Shown here one piece after another: positions 1 to 4,810 of a stretch of DNA of 7,395 nucleotides (the first letter of the stretch is position 1; every line of letters begins with the position of its first letter). Source of the DNA: Fidelibacterota bacterium (lineage in GTDB: Bacteria; Fidelibacterota; Fidelibacteria; Fidelibacterales; Fidelibacteraceae); contig DAOVOB010000046.1 in NCBI GenBank assembly GCA_030629925.1, positions 1-7,395 on the forward strand, given 5' to 3'. The notes under the pieces were generated by a model. The model saw only the letters and a list, made by a program, of their open reading frames with translations. It searched no databases and was not told where the DNA came from. The translations under genes were made by a program, and so were the position numbers.

Positions 1-552
1 CCATTTTACAAAAGGAGCAGATTCATGATAACCTCGCTGATCATTTGTTCTGTAATCATCATTCCTTTTGCTTATCACATAGTATTCAATTTCCGCCATG
101 ACCTCTAATTCATAACCGGTGGCATCAACAAGTGCACGATGGGCTTTGCGCATAATATTTTCAGGAGCTCCGGCCAATGGATTGCCGGATCGATCATGGA
201 AAGAGCAAAGAATATCTACAGCCGGCACCTCCGAAAAAGGATTTAGAAAAGCTGTCCTGAAACGTGGAACAACGTATAGATCGCTAGAGCCGACTTCCAA
301 AAAGTTAAAAAGACTGCTTCCGTCAACACGTTCCCCGCTTGATAAAATTGATTCCAAATGCTCATAACTTTGAATAACAAAATTCAATACCTTTAAACGT
401 CCATCACCTCCCACATAGCGAAAGTTGATCATCTCAATACCGTTATTTTCGATGTAGTTGATTATGTCATTTTTGGTAAAGTCATTTTTGATTTTTTTGA
501 GAAATTTTTCCAAAGAATTCGGGGATAGATCAAACTTGTTTTCATTCATCAT
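1..552 (-). CDS. Glutamine synthetase family protein, N-terminal part (cut by left window edge)
   Basis: An open frame runs from an ATG at 552 to the window edge with no stop: 184 residues of a gene that continues to the left. I recognise it from glutamine synthetase landmarks. After an N-terminal beta-grasp-like region comes a GERVDGSSLFNF stretch (residues 73-84), matching the family's (F)DGSS motif. Its Asp (D77 here, D50 in the Salmonella enzyme) reaches into the neighbouring subunit's active site. Next come SSDLYVVPRFRT (about 89-100), a conserved-type LCSFHDRSGNPLAGAP segment (about 116-131) and the metal-binding ExE as EIE (154-156). The family enzyme joins glutamate and ammonia using ATP, in the cytoplasm. 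The GYHESAPF segment (174-181) differs from the usual GYFD form, so this may be a divergent clade or a GS-like ligase. The N-terminus is some 25 residues longer before DGSS than in classical GSI. No clear Shine-Dalgarno precedes the ATG; a second ATG follows directly. Family call is firm, exact substrate is not. Confidence 0.88.
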   Translation of the reverse strand, partial: MMNENKFDLSPNSLEKFLKKIKNDFTKNDIINYIENNGIEMINFRYVGGDGRLKVLNFVIQSYEHLESILSSGERVDGSSLFNFLEVGSSDLYVVPRFRTAFLNPFSEVPAVDILCSFHDRSGNPLAGAPENIMRKAHRALVDATGYELEVMAEIEYYVISKRNDDYRTNDQRGYHESAPFVKW

Positions 553-589
553 TGTGGACTACTTTTATTATTGTTTTATTTTGTTGCCG

Positions 590-620
590 TAAAAGTACAT
601 AAAAGCCGTTAAAAATGCAA
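590..620 (-). promoter_or_regulatory. Candidate promoter for the glutamine synthetase gene
   Basis: On the minus strand TTGCAT (620-615) is followed after 17 nt by TACTTT (597-592), inside the longer TACTTTTA (597-590). This resembles the Bacteroidetes-type pattern of an upstream TTG and a downstream TANNTTTG, with the last G replaced. It would place the transcription start near 585 and give a leader of about 33 nt, which is A-rich and has no Shine-Dalgarno. Picked by eye in AT-rich DNA, so tentative. Confidence 0.35.
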
Positions 621-700
621 CCACATACATCATTTTCGAATAATCGCAAATAATGGAGATGTAAATAATTTTAAAAACCAATAAAGAATTATATGTTATT

Positions 701-741
701 ATGGAAAGAAAAAGCCTCTCCGGTCTTTCGACAAGAGAGGC
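701..741 (-). terminator. Rho-independent terminator of the Big_2/T9SS gene
   Basis: Seven-base perfect stem arms GCCTCTC (714-720) and GAGAGGC (735-741) enclose a 14-nt loop. Read on the minus strand, the stem is followed at once by TTTTTCTTT (713-705). It lies about 30 nt past the stop codon at 773, which is the usual place, and separates this gene from the glutamine synthetase gene downstream. Confidence 0.85.
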
Positions 742-772
742 ATGTTGATTATTATCAATTATCAGTTACTGG

Positions 773-2473
773 TTACTTCATCAGTATCATTTTATTCGTT
801 GCCGTGAACGAACCGGCACTCAGACGATAGAAGTAGATACCCGTGCTGTAATGCGATGCATTCCATTTCAGCATATAGCTGCCTGCCTGCTGATATCCAT
901 TTAACAATGTTTCAACCTGACGCCCGGTAATATCATATATCGTTATGGATACATTTTGTGCTTCCGGCAAGGTATATCTAAAAGTCGTCACGGGATTGAA
1001 TGGATTGGGATAATTTTGTTCCAGCATATAGTTTGAAGGAATGACCGGATCATCAATCGCGGTCACAGACGTTTCTCCTACAATGGCCAATGTGCTGAAG
1101 TGAATAACACCGGAGAAGATCCTATTAAATACCAGATCAAGGGTCGTTGCAGTAATACCTGTAGTATCGAACATCACACTGTCACCTTCAACGGTCGCAA
1201 AATACAAGCCGAGCGTTGCAGGATCAAGCCCAAGCTTGTCCAATAGTCCGCGTTTATAGACCAATCCAACGATCAATGGTGTTTCAAAATAATATGGTTC
1301 CTGAATTGTATCATTCACCATAACATTGAATTCGACGCCCGCAAGTACACCTTCATGTCCCCAAGCAACACTATCGCCGCGGATCTCTGCAAATTGCGGT
1401 AAGCTGACATGAATTCTTATATCTTCAGACAAACATCCAAGGGGAAAGTAAACTTGTCCGCCGTTCAGAACATTCATCGGGTGTGGCAATCCACCGATGG
1501 TCCATATCTCACCTTCGGTCAATTCACGCATGACCGAGTAACCGTCTGGACTTGGGCTGTCATGTGTAATAATAATAGTATTCAAACTTGTTGAATCTGC
1601 GGTTGAATCCTGGACGATCACAAGCGCACTGGCACCCACATCGCCAACTTCGGCTTTTACTATAGCGTAACCAAAAGCTGTGGCATCAAATACGCCTGCT
1701 TGGGAAATACTGCCAACCGGCATGCCTTCCAGACTCCATATATAAGTGCTATCGGCAAGTTTACCCGGTTCTCCACTATCGGTTCTGTAATAAACGGCAA
1801 ATTGTACTTGTTCGCCAAGGGTTACGATAGTGTCTCTCGGCAACATGACCAAACCATTGTAATCTTCATTATCCTCTGGATCAACAATGGGGTATATTCT
1901 TGCATAGACCCATGCGTTCAGTGTATCCACATTTACTTCGATCATACATTCCCCGGGCCGTTCAGCTATGAACAAACCCGTACTGTCGATACTGCCCAAA
2001 GAATCCGGTTGCATGGACCAAATGCCGACCGTATCCGTCATCACTTCATTCGTATCAATGTAAACGACTGTATATTGCAGCGAATCTCCGACGAACATTT
2101 CCAAATCGTTCTCTGCGATCTCTACTTTAGGCAGCTTACCGTAATCACTATCGGCTTCAACGATTATATTGACCGTATCGCTCAGCTCGCCCAAGGTGGC
2201 AATCACAAGACCTTCGCCTTCATTCTTTGCAACAAGCAATCCTTTTGTGTTGATTGACGCCAATTGATGCGAATCAACCGACCACGTTGCTGTTGTGTCA
2301 TGTTCGGCTTCATTCGAATCAACATACACGGCTTCCAATTGAATTATATCTCCAACTGTTAATTCAAGTTCATCGGGGCTTATTTGAAGCTCTTGAGCAA
2401 AAACAAAACCCGAAAATAGCAGAAGTGACAAACCAATCTTCAAAGCCCTAAAACGCTTTAACAAACTTAACAT
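773..2473 (-). CDS. Secreted protein with three Big_2-like Ig domains and C-terminal type IX secretion sorting domain
   Basis: A 566-residue exported protein. It begins with a signal peptide: basic n-region (KRFRALK, 6-12), hydrophobic core 13-25, and a likely cut after A26 (VFA/QE). There is no lipobox Cys. Three bacterial Ig-like group 2 (Big_2-type) repeats follow at about 30-106, 115-195 and 208-288. Each has a VGD- or LGE-type start, a WS(V/M/L) strand and a SI..(T/A)G(L/V)F turn. Residues about 298-466 form another beta-rich, unrecognised domain. The C-terminus (about 483-566) is a Por/T9SS type A sorting domain: NYPNPFNP (487-494), IYDITGRQVETLL, a G.Y.LKW segment, STGIYFYRL and a final KMILMK. 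In T9SS bacteria this tail guides export across the outer membrane and attachment or release. I chose the ATG at 2473 because an AAAGGAG lies 6 nt before it; an in-frame ATG six codons upstream (2491) lacks this and would weaken the signal peptide. Likely structural or adhesive; no catalytic domain is visible. It has its own candidate promoter and terminator. Confidence 0.9.
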   Translation of the reverse strand: MLSLLKRFRALKIGLSLLLFSGFVFAQELQISPDELELTVGDIIQLEAVYVDSNEAEHDTTATWSVDSHQLASINTKGLLVAKNEGEGLVIATLGELSDTVNIIVEADSDYGKLPKVEIAENDLEMFVGDSLQYTVVYIDTNEVMTDTVGIWSMQPDSLGSIDSTGLFIAERPGECMIEVNVDTLNAWVYARIYPIVDPEDNEDYNGLVMLPRDTIVTLGEQVQFAVYYRTDSGEPGKLADSTYIWSLEGMPVGSISQAGVFDATAFGYAIVKAEVGDVGASALVIVQDSTADSTSLNTIIITHDSPSPDGYSVMRELTEGEIWTIGGLPHPMNVLNGGQVYFPLGCLSEDIRIHVSLPQFAEIRGDSVAWGHEGVLAGVEFNVMVNDTIQEPYYFETPLIVGLVYKRGLLDKLGLDPATLGLYFATVEGDSVMFDTTGITATTLDLVFNRIFSGVIHFSTLAIVGETSVTAIDDPVIPSNYMLEQNYPNPFNPVTTFRYTLPEAQNVSITIYDITGRQVETLLNGYQQAGSYMLKWNASHYSTGIYFYRLSAGSFTATNKMILMK

Positions 2474-2479
2474 AGCTTT

Positions 2480-2486
2480 CTCCTTT
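2480..2486 (-). promoter_or_regulatory. Ribosome binding site that fixes the start of the Big_2/T9SS gene
   Basis: AAAGGAG on the minus strand (2486-2480) sits 6 nt before the ATG at 2473. It lies inside the reading frame that would begin at the upstream ATG (2491), so the longer start is probably wrong. It is the strongest Shine-Dalgarno in the window. Confidence 0.8.
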
Positions 2487-2499
2487 AACATATAGTATT

Positions 2500-2528
2500 A
2501 AGTTATCCCGATATTAAGACACATGCAA
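2500..2528 (-). promoter_or_regulatory. Candidate promoter for the Big_2/T9SS gene
   Basis: On the minus strand TTGCAT (2528-2523) is followed after 17 nt by TAACTT (2505-2500), predicting a start near 2493 and a leader of about 20 nt. The same TTGCAT-N17-TANNTT layout occurs before the glutamine synthetase gene. It lies just downstream of the terminator at 2560-2587, so the gene needs its own promoter here. The -10-like box is poor by the E. coli standard. Confidence 0.35.
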
Positions 2529-2554
2529 GTAGTGAAAAAGTTAAAGATATTAGT

Positions 2555-2587
2555 GAAATAAAAAAAGGAGCTCTCAATGGAGCTCCT
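2555..2587 (-). terminator. Rho-independent terminator of the DUF438/DUF2249 operon
   Basis: Eight-base perfect arms AGGAGCTC (2566-2573) and GAGCTCCT (2580-2587) enclose a 6-nt loop. On the minus strand the stem is followed by a run of T (2565 downward, TTTTTT then ATTTC). It starts about 30 nt after the stop at 2617. The other side carries only a short mixed ACTTTTA, so termination on the plus strand would be weaker. Confidence 0.9.
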
Positions 2588-2616
2588 ACTTTTATATTCA
2601 GTACGCAGACTTTCGC

Positions 2617-3123
2617 TTATTTTTTATAAAAATATACCTTCACAAGACCCTCATTGCTTTCTTTCACCCAATGCTCAAAGCCCAGACTGGTCCCTTTTTC
2701 GATCAAAGGTACGGGGAGGAAGGATGCAATGAGTTCATAGATCTCTGCAGATCCAATTTCACTCAAATCACTGATCACCTGATTAACGGGATGTTCGCCT
2801 TGTGCCAGCATATCACGGGCATCAAAGCTTTTAGTCACTTTTTCGTTTTTGTACCACTCGGGTTGATCCCGATTGACTTTAAAATCATCTGAACTTTCTA
2901 TACAATCTTGTCCGACTAGTTTGCGTAACATGTTAATTAAATCCTCTACTTTTATGTGTCCTATTGCAGCAACCTGCTGCATGGTCGCGATCTTTGCAAT
3001 GGTTTTTCTTAATATCGGGTTCTTGAGATCCTTAAACGCCGGAATATAGGAGATCAGTATCTCCTCTAGCTCTGGAAAAGCATCCAGCACTTGCATTAAT
3101 TTGGATTTTGGTGTAATGATCAT
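2617..3123 (-). CDS. DUF1858 - DUF2249 two-domain protein
   Basis: A 168-residue cytoplasmic protein with no signal peptide or membrane segment. Residues about 3-62 look like a DUF1858 domain: start (TPKSKLMQVLDAFPELEEIL), then a central IPAFKDLKNPILRKTIA and ATMQQVAAI. The linked C-terminal domain (about 99-168) matches DUF2249, a small SirA/TusA-like fold. It has the FDARDM start (100-105), an alpha-helical segment, the PVPL motif (137-140), a GFEHWVKES strand and the final VKVYFYKK. The only Cys is C74, in the linker, so no CCxx-type redox motif is present. The ATG at 3123 is 11 nt after the stop of the upstream DUF438-hemerythrin gene. The GGG of its ribosome site follows directly on that stop codon (TAAGGG), implying translational coupling. 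Domains of both kinds often accompany hemerythrin-like and nitric-oxide or iron-sulfur-repair genes. A partner role with the upstream protein is inferred; the biochemical activity is unknown. Confidence 0.82.
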   Translation of the reverse strand: MIITPKSKLMQVLDAFPELEEILISYIPAFKDLKNPILRKTIAKIATMQQVAAIGHIKVEDLINMLRKLVGQDCIESSDDFKVNRDQPEWYKNEKVTKSFDARDMLAQGEHPVNQVISDLSEIGSAEIYELIASFLPVPLIEKGTSLGFEHWVKESNEGLVKVYFYKK

Positions 3124-3134
3124 GGTATCATCCC

Positions 3135-4364
3135 TTATTTGTAAGATAAAATGCGTTGTTCACCCTCTAGTTCACGATAAACGTTCACATTATGGGAGAC
3201 TTCAAGCGTCCCAAGATATTCACCTTTATCGTTCCTGAGTGCAAAGTATTCGATATGAATCATCTTGCCGCCCATATTGATCCAAAAAGGAGCGCGACTT
3301 TCTTTACCGCTCTTGAAATCTGCAACGATCTTATCAACGATATGTGCAGATGCAGGTGGGTGACATAAACGGACATCACGATTCAGGATGGCACGATTGC
3401 GTTGGAATACCCTTTCGGCACCCTGTGAGAAGTACTTTACCTTATCATTCCTGTCTACAAAGGTCATATCCACCGGCAGGTGGTTCAGGATAGCCAACAA
3501 TTCTTCAACGTTAAATCCGCCAGATGGCAATTGGATCTGTCCACCACTCTGCTGCATTTCATTGATGGATTCCTCAGCAACGCCCTCGGGGCGCCAGTCA
3601 ACTTGGGGATCATACAAGCAATAACCGATCTCTAGAGATTGTTTGGAGATCTCATACCATTCGCCATCACTAATGTTATCAAGCGACATCGGAAAGAGGA
3701 TCTCTTCTTCTTTGATCACCATATCATCAATTCCCTGTGCGGCAGGTAAAAGGATCATCTCGGCTGAAGCAATGAGTTCTTTGACTGTAATTCCCTCAAC
3801 TTGAAGTAACTCAATAGCGCCTTTAAGCAACTCACGGATCTCATCATCTTTTCCCCATAACACTTTAGGAGGTCCTGTAATGCCTTTGGATTCAAGATAA
3901 GGGAAGATCAAATATTCTTTCCGTTGGTAGTGCTTATCTGCATCAAAAAGCTGGTTGAACAGAGCTCTAAGTCCAAGGATGTCCTTTGCCACATCTTCTT
4001 CACCTGATCTGCTGATCTTTTCAAGAAGCGCGCGGATCTGAGCGGTCACTTTTTTCAGTTCAATATTTTCTTTTTTCATCACATCGATGGGGTGACCTTC
4101 GGGGGTCTCCTTAGCACCTGACAGATCGACCTTACCATGTAAAACGGCAGAATGGATATCGCAAAGTTTTAATATCTCTTCCTCTGGAAGCCCTTCAGCG
4201 ATCAATTCCTGTTCAACTTCAACGACATCACCATAGGGAATATCTGTTAGGGCCTCGATCAATTCCTGACGTACATCGGCTTCAGATTCGCCATCATGTA
4301 ACTTTAAAATAAGTTCTTTTAGTTTAGCTTTTCTTTTTATTGAATTATTGATCAATTCACTCAT
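3135..4364 (-). CDS. DUF438 - hemerythrin-like (HHE) - PAS protein
   Basis: A 409-residue soluble protein with three parts. Residues about 10-78 are a DUF438 domain, with the signature VEQELIAEGLPEEEI and LCDIHSAVL (67-75). About 88-235 is a hemerythrin-like helical bundle: H91 in GHPI, H145 and E150 in HYQRKEYLIFPYLE, GKDDEIRELL (171-180) and IKEEEILFPMSLD (217-229). About 285-395 is a PAS domain of the type that closes this family: HLPVDMTFVDRNDKVKYFSQ, CHPP (334-337) and a G(T)LEVS strand. Canonical hemerythrins bind a di-iron centre through five His plus two carboxylates. Here only two of those His are obvious and acidic residues fill other places, which seems to be a family trait. A role in sensing or handling O2, NO or redox state is inferred. 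It is the first gene of a two-gene operon. The start at 4364 has AAAGAAGG (4378-4371) 6 nt upstream. No kinase, cyclase or DNA-binding output domain is present. Confidence 0.88.
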   Translation of the reverse strand: MSELINNSIKRKAKLKELILKLHDGESEADVRQELIEALTDIPYGDVVEVEQELIAEGLPEEEILKLCDIHSAVLHGKVDLSGAKETPEGHPIDVMKKENIELKKVTAQIRALLEKISRSGEEDVAKDILGLRALFNQLFDADKHYQRKEYLIFPYLESKGITGPPKVLWGKDDEIRELLKGAIELLQVEGITVKELIASAEMILLPAAQGIDDMVIKEEEILFPMSLDNISDGEWYEISKQSLEIGYCLYDPQVDWRPEGVAEESINEMQQSGGQIQLPSGGFNVEELLAILNHLPVDMTFVDRNDKVKYFSQGAERVFQRNRAILNRDVRLCHPPASAHIVDKIVADFKSGKESRAPFWINMGGKMIHIEYFALRNDKGEYLGTLEVSHNVNVYRELEGEQRILSYK

Positions 4365-4392
4365 AGATTACCTTCTTTCTTTAATTTTTTTC

Positions 4393-4421
4393 AATATAAA
4401 ATATCATAACAGATACCACAA
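4393..4421 (-). promoter_or_regulatory. Candidate promoter for the DUF438/DUF2249 operon
   Basis: On the minus strand TTGTGG (4421-4416) and TATATT (4398-4393) are 17 nt apart, giving a start near 4386 and a leader of about 22 nt. TATATT differs from TATAAT at one place and also fits the TANNTT form of the other two candidate promoters in this window. Two inverted repeats lie 85-195 bp upstream. Confidence 0.4.
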
Positions 4422-4505
4422 TGGTTTTTTATCCTCTCTTATTTATCCGGTAACTGTTTATTTCTCTTTTTCATTTGGATCATATACTTTTCTTTGTGTT
4501 TGTGC

Positions 4506-4522
4506 AATCAATCTCATTGATT
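4506..4522. repeat. Perfect 17-bp dyad upstream of the DUF438 operon
   Basis: AATCAAT (4506-4512), a CTC spacer, then ATTGATT (4516-4522): seven-base perfect arms. It is about 85 bp upstream of the -35-like box. It is not an FNR box, in which the half-sites have the opposite order (TTGAT-N4-ATCAA). It may be an operator or chance in AT-rich DNA. Confidence 0.35.
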
Positions 4523-4567
4523 TTTCAATTTTCAACATAAAAATAAGAAAATGTGGTGTCATAATCC

Positions 4568-4581
4568 GTAACCTATGTTAC
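4568..4581. repeat. Perfect 14-bp dyad GTAAC-N4-GTTAC
   Basis: GTAACCTATGTTAC has perfect five-base arms around a 4-bp spacer, a geometry used by dimeric regulators such as the CRP/FNR superfamily. No known consensus is matched with confidence. A related GGTAAC half-site occurs at 4449-4454. It lies about 145 bp upstream of the -35-like box of the DUF438 operon. Confidence 0.3.
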
Positions 4582-4691
4582 CAAATATTAACTTCTTCAC
4601 CTGTCACCTAAAAACCTCCAATATCAAAGCAGCCACGACAAAGAAGGGTTTATCTTTTATAGCTTCTGGCTCCTAACTGAATATTGAACAA

Positions 4692-4803
4692 GGAATGTTA
4701 ATCTTACTACTCCGCCAACTAGCGGATTCGTAAGATAAATTTTAGATTTACGAAGTGAATATTTACTTCAAAATTCTAAAATCGTTAAGGTAAGTGAAAT
4801 TCC
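4692..4803. repeat. Compound palindromic element (REP/MITE-like) between GH38 and the DUF438 operon
   Basis: Two adjacent imperfect hairpins lie inside weak outer inverted repeats. Hairpin A (4701-4736) pairs ATCTTAC with GTAAGAT and, after a 3-nt internal loop, TCCGC with GCGGA around CAACTA. Hairpin B (4739-4782) pairs ATTTTAGA with TCTAAAAT and GAAGT(G)AAT with ATT(T)ACTTC around 4760/4761. The outer parts GGAAT (4692-4696) and CTTAC (4703-4707) are mirrored by GTAAG (4790-4794) and ATTCC (4799-4803). There is no open frame inside, so it is non-autonomous if mobile. The TCCGC...GCGGA core resembles dispersed palindromes found in many genomes. Since it follows the GH38 stop at 4811 by only a few bases, it might also act in transcript end formation, though neither hairpin has a T-run on the minus strand. 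Confidence 0.55.
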
Positions 4804-4810
4804 ATTTAAT

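Larger units (their letters stand above)
4365..4810. other. AT-rich intergenic region, no gene
   Basis: A 446-bp gap between the GH38 stop and the DUF438-hemerythrin start. The half near the GH38 gene (4692-4803) is occupied by palindromic structure described separately. The half near the hemerythrin gene is pyrimidine- and AT-rich on the plus strand and carries a candidate promoter and two perfect dyads. An 87-codon open frame on the plus strand (4348-4611) has low-complexity hydrophobic content, no domain and no ribosome site; I do not treat it as a gene. No tRNA or recognisable riboswitch was seen. Confidence 0.7.

Noticed and set aside
119..367. 82-codon open frame on the plus strand
   Set aside because: It lies wholly opposite the glutamine synthetase reading frame, which has clear family motifs; no domain or ribosome site of its own.
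1700..2257. 185-codon plus-strand open frame opposite the Big_2/T9SS gene
   Set aside because: Long, but the opposite strand encodes well-formed Big_2 repeats. The translation has no recognisable motif and seems to be an antisense shadow, as do the frames at 1409-1594 and 2254-2451.
2474..2491. Longer start (ATG at 2491) for the secreted protein
   Set aside because: The strong AAAGGAG lies between the two ATGs and is correctly spaced only for the ATG at 2473, which also gives a better signal peptide.
4506..4522. FNR-type binding site
   Set aside because: The half-sites are in the reverse order (ATCAA...TTGAT) from an FNR box, so I list it only as an unnamed dyad.
4348..4611. 87-codon plus-strand open frame in the intergenic region
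   Set aside because: Low-complexity, Ile/Phe/Leu-rich translation of AT-rich DNA, no ribosome site and overlap with the start of the DUF438 gene. Probably the promoter region of the operon.
4701..4782. Standard Rho-independent terminator for the GH38 gene
   Set aside because: Both hairpins are imperfect with internal loops, and no T-run follows on the minus strand. A role in ending transcription is possible but not canonical.
4692..4803. CRISPR array
   Set aside because: The repeated parts are inverted and unique, not regularly spaced direct repeats with spacers.
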